Below are positions 12,088 through 20,823 of a stretch of 64,000 nucleotides of DNA, piece by piece; the first letter of the stretch is position 1; every line of letters starts with the position of its first letter. The translations under genes and the position numbers were made by a program. Location: NCBI GenBank assembly GCA_946122785.1, contig CAMGYJ010000002.1:14582839-14646838 (forward strand). The letters are read 5' to 3'. Origin of the DNA: Linum tenue. Lineage: Eukaryota; Streptophyta; Magnoliopsida; Malpighiales; Linaceae. Under the pieces are notes generated by a model. That model saw nothing but the letters and a program-made list of their open reading frames with translations. It was not told where the DNA came from and searched no databases.

Positions 12088-12612
12088 TTCCGCCATGGGC
12101 GTCCAGCTAAAAGACGGTAAAGAAGCGCTTGTGGGGAGGCAACCCCACCACGGTTTGCATTTCTACCCTTTGTTTTTTTTATTTCTTTCATTTTTGTCGG
12201 TTTTTGAGTCATAGAGTCTGTCTGGAGTCTGTCTGGAATGTATTTCGTGCCTCTGGCGGTGCTTTTTAATGTGTGATTGAGTAAATTTTCGAGCCGGGGC
12301 ACGAATGAGTCTTGGTGGTTTGAAATTGGAATTTGAAAAAAAGGCAAATTGGGCTCGGCAGTGAAAACACGGGCAGTAGGGGGTCAAAACACGGCCGTGT
12401 TTTCCCCCTTGTCCGCCCGTGTTTTGAGAATGGGTCTGGTATGCTTGTGGCAGTAAAAACACGGGCACTGGGGCTTCCAAAACACGGCTGTGTTTTGAAT
12501 GAAGCCGGACCGTGTTTTAAAGAGGGGGGAGCACGGTATCGGGCTTAAAAACACGGGCGGGGCACGGTCAGAACACGGCCGTGTTCTGGCCCGCCCGTGT
12601 TTTAACACCCCC
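12088..12612 (+). other. Spacer between pol and third ORF of B, with palindrome array
   Basis: This stretch is non-coding. It begins with a segment conserved in A after pol (GGCGTCCAGCTAAAAGACGG at about 12098, also near 19050). At 12366-12604 it carries a dense array of ACACGGCCGTGT palindromes and ACACGGGC / GCCCGTGT half-sites, like those in the B LTR. The array ends just before a TATA box, so it is well placed to act as an enhancer for the downstream ORF. That function is inferred. Confidence 0.8.
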
Positions 12613-12620
12613 CTATAAAA
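12613..12620 (+). promoter_or_regulatory. Putative internal TATA box for the third ORF of B
   Basis: CTATAAAA lies directly downstream of the palindrome array. About 300 nt of ATG-free pyrimidine-rich sequence follow, up to a plausible splice donor at 12941/12942. Element A has the same arrangement (TATA at 19555). Confidence 0.55.
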
Positions 12621-12941
12621 GCTAATTTTCAGACCTCCCCCCTCATTTCCACCCATTTCTCCTAACCCTAGCCGCCCCTCTCGCCAGAAAATCGCCCTCT
12701 TCACCTTCTCCTTCGATTTTCCGGCCATAAATCACTTCCCCGACCTCCAAATCACAAACAGCGACCACCCCCAAGCTCCTGGCGTCGAGGAGCACATTCC
12801 CTAAAGGTTTGGGCGAATTTGGCCGAGGTTGGGTCGCCGGCGGTGAGTTCTCCGGCGAGTCTCCGGTGAGTTTTTCCGGCGACTTGGGGTGATTTTTGCC
12901 ACTTTCTTCACCTCTCTCAGGGTATCTACTTGCGTCTCCAG

Positions 12942-13398
12942 GTGTGTTCTCTTTGCCTTTTCTTGTATTTTTGGAGAATCGATACCTAGAGTTAGGTGAA
13001 GAACTTGTGATTGTGCAATACTTCGAGAACGATTTGGTAGGCCGATGGCTTTCTTTGCATGCTATATTCTATCTTGGGATTTCAGTTCCTCAGCCTACCA
13101 TTTGCATGTTGGCATTATTTACCGGCTTGTTGTGGTTTTGTGTGTGGTTGGTTGATTGGTGCTTAATTGGATTGGATTTGATGTTTGTTTCCCGGGGGCC
13201 TAGTCCACTGTCCAAATCGCTCGATTTGAGGGCTCCCGGTGAATTTGGTTGTGTGATTCTTGTGCGATGGGTATGTTTGTTTCACCGGGAGTCTATTCCA
13301 CTGTCCATATCTTTCGATATGAGGGCTCCCGGTGTGGTTTTGACTAACATTGACCCTGTTTGCTCGTGTACCATTTTGTTCATCCTTGTGCTATGCAG
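12942..13398 (+). other. Putative intron before the third ORF of B
   Basis: The donor reads CTCCAG|GTGTGT and the acceptor reads TGTGCTATGCAG|GG, preceded by a pyrimidine-rich tract. The segment contains several ATGs, whereas the upstream leader has none. Removing it would make the ATG at 13403 (GTCATGGA) the first start codon. Two related hairpins lie inside, at 13192-13239 and 13283-13331. It is open in the frame of the downstream ORF, but its hydrophobic translation shows no family resemblance, so I treat it as non-coding. Confidence 0.5.
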
Positions 13399-13402
13399 GG
13401 TC

Positions 13403-14613
13403 ATGGAAGCCTACCTCGACCATTTGAGCATCACCCAACGACATCTGCTGCGGACTATCCATACCCGCACCATCCCCGAGCACCTGCACCTCGATTTTGC
13501 GGTGTTCGAGGCGCTTCACTGCAGGCCGCAGATGGAGGCCGCGGTGCAGGCCTATGGTTGGCGGCGCCTTCTCTGCCTCGCCGAGCCGACCTACCAGGAG
13601 CTCGTCTGGGAGTTCTATGCCTCCTTCCGCCACAACCAGAGGGGGAATGCCGACCATAGTAATGCAGTTCAGTTCACCCTCGGCGCGGTCGAGCACTCCA
13701 TCAGTTACTGGGAGTTGGCCAACGCACTTGGGCTCAACTCCCCGCGCTCCAGCAACGGGGTCCTGCGTCTGGACCTCACTGATCCCACCGATTTTCCATG
13801 CCAGGCGTACTTCCGGCGGATCTGCCTGCCCAACAACGTGGACGAGGAATACATCGCCAGCCAGACGCGGGCCTCCCTCCTCAGGCCTGAGTGGCGCATC
13901 CTCAACCACCTGCTCACCAGTTCCTACACCCCCAGCCGGGGCTCGGCCAACCGGGTCACCCTCCGGACCCTGTTCTTCATGGAGGCGATGGGTCGCCCTG
14001 AGGACACCATCCAACTCGGCTCGGTGGTCGCCCGGACATTCGGGAAAGCCGCCTCTCACCAAGATCGCCACCTTGTTTGTGGCCCGGTCATCACGGCCCT
14101 GGCCCGCCACTACGGGGTCGACATCACTGGTATGACCCAGGTCCACGGGCCCACTCCACTCAGCGAGGCCAACCTCCTCTCCAAGGGCGTCTTCGCTGGA
14201 TTGCGGGTCTTCCCCAGCCACCTGCGCCCGCCGAGGGAGACCAGCCAGAGTCCAGCGCCGCTGGATCACGTCGGGTTCCTCGCCGTGCTACTCCTCGTGC
14301 CCAGGCCCCCGCGAGCTCCTCCGCTGCACCCAGATCTCCTGCTCCGGGATCTCCTCCACCCGTGGTGGTGCCCATATCTGATCAGTTGGCGGCCATCGCT
14401 CAGCAGAACGAGCGCATCCTGGCCGGCCAGGAGCACCTTCACACCGGCCTCGATCGTGAGCGGGACCGCGGCCGTCGTCTGATGTCCGGCCAGCATTACA
14501 TCATGTCATTCCTGGGCCTGAACCCGAACGCAGTTCACTACCCCTTCGTCCAGTCCCCGGGGTATGAGGACCAGTACCCCCCACCTTCCGGCGATGGTGG
14601 CGATGCCTTCTAG
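13403..14613 (+). pseudogene. Third ('env-like') ORF of element B
   Basis: This is the ORF found downstream of pol in Athila-type elements and historically called env-like. It resembles the 'putative plant transposon protein' family more than an envelope: no signal peptide and no convincing membrane anchor. Shared with element C are an ALGL motif after a SYxELA stretch, SYTP, and LGSVVARTF (near 14017-14043). After about 14220-14270 the frame shifts. The continuation, read in another frame, is Pro/Ala-rich, then contains a Q/E/R-rich probable coiled coil and ends acidic (DGGDAF, stop at 14613). The true start is taken as 13403, because upstream sequence behaves like leader plus intron. Its biochemical function is unknown. 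Confidence 0.75.
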
Positions 14614-14898
14614 TGGAGAGAGTACCTGGTTATGGCCGTGATTTCTGTTCCAGACTGAGACTCCATGTTTTTGTTGTTTCGTTTGGATTTGTTTTCTTTT
14701 ATTTTGGATTGTAGACTTGGGACTCCGGTTCTATCACCCAGTGTGTGTCTTTTGTTGACTTTAGCTCTGTGCCTCGGACTGGGTCCCCTTCCAGTCCCCT
14801 GCTATTTTCTGGTCTGCCTCTCCATCTCCGTTCCTGATCTCATTTCACGGTAACATCGTTCCCCTTCCCTCTGCTCCATTGAGGACATTGTCGCATTT

Positions 14899-14926
14899 AA
14901 GTGTGTGTGTGGGGGGGGGGGGGGGG
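14899..14926 (+). other. Second polypurine-like tract of element B
   Basis: After CATTGAGGACATTG comes AAGTGTGTGTGTG and a run of 16 G. The AAGTGTGGGGG core repeats the terminal polypurine tract at 16451. Element C has the same motif at about 50631-50646 (minus), at the equivalent place. It may serve as an additional plus-strand primer site. Confidence 0.55.
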
Positions 14927-14958
14927 TTCTTTGTATTAATTGGAACGTGTGTATGGGT

Positions 14959-15008
14959 GCTTGGAGCCTAGTCCACTGTCCAAATCTCGAGATTTGAGGG
15001 CTCCAAGC
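14959..15008 (+). other. Conserved double hairpin downstream of third ORF (B)
   Basis: The outer stem GCTTGGAGCC (14959-14968) pairs perfectly with GGCTCCAAGC (14999-15008). The inner stem CAAATC (14981-14986) pairs with GATTTG (14991-14996) around TCGA. Related copies lie at 13192-13239, 13283-13331 and, on the minus strand in C, at 50551-50598. Confidence 0.75.
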
Positions 15009-16450
15009 CCTGCTGTTTGCTTGATGATTGATCGTATTGGCACTGTGGATGTGATTAGAGAATTGAATGGCTTTTGACTCGATGCATGACAACTTGAGTG
15101 TGACTAAGACAGCCTATTACGATGACTGAGATGTGTAGTAGAGTTGTGTAGGGGTTCAGTTTTGAACTGTTTGCTTACCAACTGCAACTTGCATTTGATC
15201 ACTTGCTTTTGACAGTCATTTATGCATCTAGTTCAGGGAATCAGAATGTGAGATAGAGCATATAGGTAGTCATGTGAGATTTGAGCCTGCTCGTTTCTTT
15301 CTTGTGCGATAGTTCCCTCTTCCATGAAAGGTAGCATTCACGTTGTCACTAGCTAAGATGATGGAGGCATAGGATTAGCCCACGACCAAATTGACTGTCC
15401 TGATGTGTCATATCCCCTAGTCAGCCCCTTTGAGCCGTGTGTTATCCTTTCTTTCGGTCTAAAATGAAAAAATCACCCTTTGCATCTTTTAGAAGGTTCC
15501 ACAAAGTGGTTTTTGCATGTTTTCTGCTGTTTCTGCTAAATGTAATGTGAGGGCTAGAGGTAGTGCTTAAAAGTTGGGCGTGTGTTTGAAAAATGTGCAG
15601 AGGTGGTGGTTCTCTTAAGGAATGAACAAAGAAAAAAATAAAGAAAAACAAAGGAAAAAATGAAAGCAAAAGAGAGCCACCACCAAAATTCTGAATAGTG
15701 CCCATTAAGTAGTGTTTCTTAGCAGTCTTGATAGGAAATGCTAACATTTATATATAACCTCCTTCGCTCTTGTGCCCTAAAGAAGTTGAGTAATGCAGAA
15801 TAGCAGAAAGAAAGTTACTGGTTTGCTTGACTGTGGTTTTGTTGGGTTTGGAAATGTGGAACCTTGTGCTATAACTACCACCACCTAAAAGGCCTTTTCC
15901 CCATGTCCAAGACCCTTGCCAGTCATTTGAACCTGTGTCTAAGACCTCCGGATTAGTTAGTGTTGACACCCCCTTATGTGAACTCTAGCATTTAGAGGCT
16001 GCATTCATGGTGAAGAGACGTTAGGGATTGAGAGAATAAGCATGCGCATTTTCGCATCAAATTGTCCTGACCCCACTGGTCGAGAGTGAGTGATTCATTT
16101 TCTCATATTCTCTATACTCTTTGCCCCGGTGAGGACCTAGATTGCTCGGTCTTAATTATGATATCTTGAGCGTTGTGCATGAAGTGACTTTTTTGAACAA
16201 GTGATTGAGTCAAGTCTATGTTGGTTGGTGAACAGGAGAGAACTCTTCCTTTGCTCGACTTTATTGCATTCGAATGTCATCTGTGGTGGTTGTCTAGGTT
16301 GTCGTTCGAGTTGCCATGTGTTGATGATCGAAAGCCAGTATGATCCACGTGTTTTGTGCCGATATGATTTGCCCTGAAGCCTGCTTGATTGAAATGTCTT
16401 GAGCTTACCTGGTGTCTGACTTGGTTTGCTTAGGGACAAGCAAACGGTTA

Positions 16451-16462
16451 AGTGTGGGGGAG
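16451..16462 (+). other. Polypurine tract of element B
   Basis: AGTGTGGGGGAG lies two bases before the 3' LTR start (TGATAACG at 16465), the standard position for plus-strand priming. Confidence 0.88.
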
Positions 16463-16464
16463 TT

Positions 16465-17824
16465 TGATAACGATGTAATTGCATGATTTTATACCCCTAT
16501 TTCTTATCCATTTGCGGAGCATAGTTGTGTGTTTTGGCCTATTTTATGCCGGGTTGTGCTACTTTGTCCTATTTCAGGTCCCAGGCGTCGAAGGGAAGGC
16601 CAAGCGCGAGTTTCGGATCATTTGGAAGTCGTTTGGGAGAGCCAGGACCAAAACACGGGCAGGAGGCCTTCAGAACACGGCCGTGTTCCTGGCCGTGCTT
16701 TTACTGCCGAGGCTCTCCATGTGTGGGCTAAACCAGCTAAAAAACACGGGCGGGGACAACCCAGAACACGGCCGTGTCCCACACAGAACACGCCCGTGTT
16801 TTCCCAGGCCGTGCCCGTGTAATTACCACGTGGCAGAGGGCACGGGCGGGCTGGACCAAAACACGGCCGTGCCCTCGACCGTGTTCTGGCCAGTGATGCC
16901 CTTTTAGGCAGATTTCAGCCAAAAAGAGAGGTGATTCGAGTTTTAGAGAGACAGAGCGATTCATAGAGAGAGAAAGCAACGAACAAGAGTCTCCAAGTGC
17001 CCTAGCTTGATCTTCATCACCATTGGAGCTTGGCTTGAGCTTGGAAGAGTGCCGATCAACGTCCAGGAGCTGAAATCCATCCTTCACAGTATGGTTTCCG
17101 CATCTGATTCTGCTTTTGCTTCTTTCTCCATGGAGTAGTTCTCCCATTCATCTGGGTGTGGGAAACCCTAGATCTGTATGTTAGGATTGATTGTATGAAC
17201 CCAAGTACTGTTTCTATGATTTGATTATATTCGATTGAGGTTTGAATGATTGAATGGCATGAATCCTGATCAAATTCCTGTTGTTTCTGCTTTAACCTAG
17301 AATGAGAGTATCTGCCTAGGTTGATAGAGCACCCTTAATTGAAGGTAGTGAATTGGTGACTTTAGTCGAGGAGCCAATTCGCTATTCTGTACCGAATTCA
17401 ATTCGGTAGTGGAGGTTTGGTTTGTTAGGGCCTCGATCTGTTTACTCCAGTGGAGGTTAGTCGCCCGCTAGAGACTCAGATTGAGAGGGTCTGAAGACCT
17501 TTAGTCGAGACTTCAGACTGTTTGAGAACCTTCCGCAGTATAACTATCATAGAAATTGAACTTGGTAATTACAATCCGGCTTAACTGCAGACTAGGGGGA
17601 ACCATATCCGGGTGACCTCTCTTAACCTGAAAACAACCGTTTAGTTGCTTTGCTTGCTTGTTAGTTTAGACCTTCACTAAAGTTTCATTGCTAGATAATA
17701 CGAATTCACTGAGTAGTCATCACATCTAGGACCCGGGTTGACAATAAAACCCAAACCCACTATACTACGCTTTAGGAAGTGGTTACACTTGGCCATTTTC
17801 TAGAGTGACAGTGGGAGTGAGTCA
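16465..17824 (+). repeat. 3' LTR of element B
   Basis: This matches 5157-6513 with about two dozen scattered differences. It ends GAGTCA and is followed immediately by the GAAGC target duplication. It carries the same palindrome array at about 16650-16890. Confidence 0.95.
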
Positions 17825-19038
17825 GAAGCGCAAGTTCTTCTCCGATCTGAAGCACTACTTCTGGGAGGATCCTTACCTCTTCAGAATCGGAGCCGATGGC
17901 GTGATCCGGCGCTGTGTCATGGAGCACGAGATGGGAGACATCCTGTCTCAATGCCACGAGGGACCTACTGGAGGTCACCATGGAGGAAACCGCACGGCGC
18001 GAAAGGTGCTACAGTCGGGCTTCTATTGGCCCTCGCTTTTCAAGGATGCAGACATCTTCGCACGACAGTGCGACCGCTGCCAAAGGTCAGGTAACATTTC
18101 TTCCCGGGATGAGATGCCCCAACATATCTCTGTTATTTGTGAAATTTTTGATGTTTGGGGTATCGATTTCATGGGCCCATTCCCTCCATCTTTTGGAAAT
18201 CAGTACATATTGGTTGTAGTGGACTACGTCTCGAGGTGGGCAGAAGCTCAAGCCATGCCCACCAATGATGCAAGACGGGTCTGCTCATTTCTGAAGCAGC
18301 TGTTCTCCCGGTTCGGGACGCCTCGCGCCATCATTAGTGATAGAGGAACCCATTTTCAAGGGCAATTCACTAAACTCCTCTCTCGCTATGGCGTTAAGCA
18401 TTAGGTGTCGGTGGCCTACCATCCCCAGTCAAATGGGCAGGCCGAGCTGACGAACCAGGAGCTAAAACGAATAATTGAAAAGACGGTGGATCAGTCCCGC
18501 AAGGATTGGTCCACCAAGCTCGACGATGCTCTCTGGGCGTATAGGACTGCCTATAAAAATCCGATTGGCACTTCTCCCTATAGGCTTGTCTATGGGAAGG
18601 CGTGCCATTTGCCGGTAGAGCTAGAGCACAAGGCCTTCTGGGCCATTAAGCTGCTAAACCTGGATTTGAGTGTTGCAGGTACAGAACGTAAGTTGTAGCT
18701 GCTGGAGTTGGAGGGAGTGGCGTTACCACGCCTACGAGAACACCCTGCTCTACAAAGAGCACACCAAGCGTCTCCACGACGCACGGTTGAGGGGCCCGAA
18801 GGAGTTTCAGGTAGGTGATTGTGTTCTGCTCTTCAATGCACGCCTGAAACTCTTTCCGGGCAAGCTCCATTCGAGGTGGTCGGGACCCTTCACGGTCACC
18901 CAAGTTTTCCCGCATGGTGCGGTGGAGATCAGCAATGCTCAAACCGAGCCATTCAAGGTGAATGGCCACCTCCTAAAGTTGTATTTGGGAGGTGCTGTCG
19001 AGCGCGCATAGCTGCTGATCAAGCTCGAGGACCCTTAG
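17825..19038 (+). pseudogene. Integrase section of element A
   Basis: Reading from the TSD, the integrase retains its zinc-binding region ([16 protein letters not shown]), WGIDFMG and SDRGTHF core aspartates and the GQAELTN glutamate. A C-terminal WSGPFTV module precedes the stop at 19036. Damage: a TAG replaces a sense codon at 18402, another TAG lies near 18696, and an extra base around 18712 shifts the frame. The last ~100 codons are therefore in a different frame. Strong similarity to B throughout. Confidence 0.9.
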
Positions 19039-19896
19039 TTCCTCTACTGGCGTCCAGCTAAAAGACGGTAAAGAAGCGCTTGTGGGGAGGCAACCCCACC
19101 GAGGTTTGCATTTTCTTACTTTTTTTCCTTTTGATTTTTGTGTTTTTTGAGCCTTGAGGTGTTGGTCCAGAGTCGAATGTCGTTTTTGAGTGAAAACAGG
19201 TTGAATTCGGGGCTCCAGCAGTTCACACGGCCAAGCCTGGACCTCACACGGCCGTGTGGATTTGACCCCTTAGCCGTGTGAGCTCTCGGCAAATTCCACA
19301 CGGCCAGGTGTGCTTTTCACACGGCCGTGTGGCTTGCCTCGGCCAGGCCGTGTGGCCGACACGGGCATCTCTTTTGCTCACACGGCCGTGTGGTTTTTAC
19401 CCCTTGGCCGTGTGAGCTCTCGGCAAATTCCACACGGCCAGGTGCGCTTTTCACACGGCCGTGTGGAAATCCTCGGCCTGCCCGTGTCGGCCGACACGGG
19501 CACGTGTGCACCTCACACGGCCGTGTCAGCCTGCCTGTGTGGCCGAGCCACGGGCTATAAATTCGGCCGACACGGCCGAGTGGTCAGAAAATTCAAAACC
19601 ACTCGCCGGAATCCTCTCCCCCTCGCCGGAAAACCGCGCCTTTTCACCCTCCTTGCCGATTTTCAGCCATTTTTGGTCGGTTTTTCACAAATCCAACAGC
19701 ACAGCCACCCTTCCCTCCCCATAATCGGCCTATCCCTCGATTTTGAGGTGATTTGGCTTGATTTTGAGTCGCCGGAGGCGATTTCCGGCGAGACTCTAGC
19801 GAGGCTCCGACGAGCACTTCCCGGCACTTTTTCGGCTTTCCGTCACTTCCATCGCCTTCCCCTCATCATCCCCTACATCTCTACTTGAGTCTCCAG
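19039..19896 (+). other. Element A spacer: palindrome array, TATA box and leader
   Basis: Non-coding. Palindromes of the form CACACGGCCGTGTG and related half-sites are arrayed at about 19220-19575, with the flanking bases of the A/C family rather than those of B. CTATAAATT lies at 19555. The ~300 nt after it contain no ATG, ending at CTTGAGTCTCCAG. This mirrors the promoter-like region of B at 12366-12941. Confidence 0.75.
19555..19563 (+). promoter_or_regulatory. Putative internal TATA box of element A
   Basis: CTATAAATT lies immediately downstream of the palindrome array and upstream of an ATG-free leader, in the same position as the TATA box of B at 12613. Confidence 0.5.
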
Positions 19897-20109
19897 TAGA
19901 GAACTCCACCCAAGATCATTGATATACCCATTAACCCTCAGTCTATATCGATTGAATGTGGTAGGAGGGATGAGGAATGAGGGATGGAGAGCCCGATTGC
20001 TGAAGCACCAATGGTACCTGGAGTATGCCTCCGAGTTTCGGAAGCCTCGATTGGTAAATATGGCAGCAGGAGCAAGGTGGGCATTGAGGAGGGGATTGTT
20101 CGGCGACAT
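19897..20109 (-). pseudogene. Truncated ORF downstream of copia pol, env-like N-terminus
   Basis: The ORF begins at the ATG at 20109 (ACCATGTCG) and runs to the broken junction, about 70 codons. Its pattern (an aromatic-rich segment followed by YINDLGWSSLL) resembles the N-terminal region of the third ORF in B and C, where a GWRRLL / PWRRLL motif occupies the same place. I infer a Sirevirus-type extra ORF cut off by the junction with A. It could instead be a first exon of a host gene, which is less likely given its orientation directly behind pol. Confidence 0.45.
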
Positions 20110-20823
20110 GGTGTTGGAATGAGCGAGAGTGAATTTTTGAGCGGCTGCTTTTGCTGAATTTGTGATGAGAAGTCCATTGATCTAAGGTGGCTTTTATAGG
20201 GACTGACCGAGAATTGGATGGGAAAGGTGCTGATCTATTCTTAGACTGGATTCTCTGAAGCAATTAAGAGATGGGAGATTTGATCGAGCCCATTTGAGGA
20301 AGCAATTTCAGAGAAGAGGATTTGATTCCTCTGCGTCCTCTGGCAGCGGATCAGAACTTCCTTTGATCGGCACTCGAAGAGAGGAATTTTTGGAAAGAAG
20401 ATGATTGAACAGGCACGAAGTAGGGATTCGATCGAGCTAACACTTAGGGATTTGACTCAGGAGATGAAAGGGGAAAGTCGAGTTCGATAGCTTTCCTGGA
20501 ATCGACCGAGAGACAGGGAGTTCGCCAGGGGTGGGATTGGGCTCAGGCCCACAACCTAGTAAGTGGCTCCAATTCGTGAATTAGATAGAGGAAGAACCTG
20601 AGAGTAGGGATGGGCCGAGAGAAAGACCCTAAACAAATGGTATCAGGGGGTTCGACCGAGGGAATCCCACACAAGTCTGGTAGAAGGACGTCTGGGCTTC
20701 GGCCCATAGAGCCTGAGAGGGGCTTAACTTACCAGGCCTCAAAGAGTTAAAGGAATTAGAGATGGGCCGAGAGGTTTAGCAGACCAGGGTTTTAAAGCAA
20801 CACCACTAATTAGCTTTGACAAC
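20110..20823 (-). other. Non-coding spacer between copia pol and extra ORF
   Basis: No coding potential. On the minus strand it contains several GGCCCA / TGGGCC motifs and ends with CTATAAAAG at 20191-20199. That TATA-like box lies about 80 nt upstream of the ATG at 20109, and the sequence that would be transcribed before that ATG contains no other ATG. Confidence 0.6.
20191..20199 (-). promoter_or_regulatory. Putative TATA box for the extra ORF of the copia element
   Basis: CTATAAAAG on the minus strand. The nearest ATG likely to lie within the transcript is at 20109, in good context. Confidence 0.45.

Larger units (their letters stand above)
14614..16450 (+). other. 3' non-coding region of element B
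   Basis: No gene is visible in this ~1.8 kb. It is conserved with element C (minus strand, 49128-50962), so it is probably functional in the element. It holds a second polypurine-like motif with a run of 16 G (14899-14926), a perfect double hairpin (14959-15008), and AT-rich sequence with short motifs shared with C. Packaging, RNA stability or priming roles are possible; none is shown. Confidence 0.8.
5157..17824 (+). mobile_element. Complete Athila-like element B nested in A
   Basis: This 12.7-kb Ty3/gypsy Athila-type element is intact in outline: 5' LTR 5157-6513, tRNA-Asp primer site 6520, gag-protease, RT/RNase H/integrase, a long spacer, a third ORF, a second polypurine-like tract, a terminal polypurine tract and 3' LTR 16465-17824. 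It is bounded by GAAGC duplications. By eye the LTRs differ at roughly two dozen positions over about 1.36 kb (about 98% identity), mostly transitions, so insertion is fairly recent. It is probably not autonomous: gag, pol and the third ORF carry stops or shifts, and RNase H has an internal deletion. Confidence 0.96.
17825..19896 (+). mobile_element. Element A, right part (integrase and spacer)
   Basis: Element A continues from here after the GAAGC duplication: the rest of integrase, then the pol-to-third-ORF spacer with its palindrome array, TATA box and ATG-free leader. Alignment to B ends exactly at CTCCAG (19896), the putative splice donor in B. From there the sequence belongs to the minus-strand copia element. 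The third ORF, 3' region and 3' LTR of A are missing. Confidence 0.9.

Noticed and set aside
12366..12604. CRISPR-like array
   Set aside because: Repeats are short palindromes without unique spacers of constant length, in a plant retrotransposon.
12896..13402. In-frame upstream extension of the third ORF of B, with hydrophobic stretches
   Set aside because: Could be taken as a signal peptide or membrane region, but it spans splice-like sites and hairpins and has no counterpart in C. Treated as leader plus intron.
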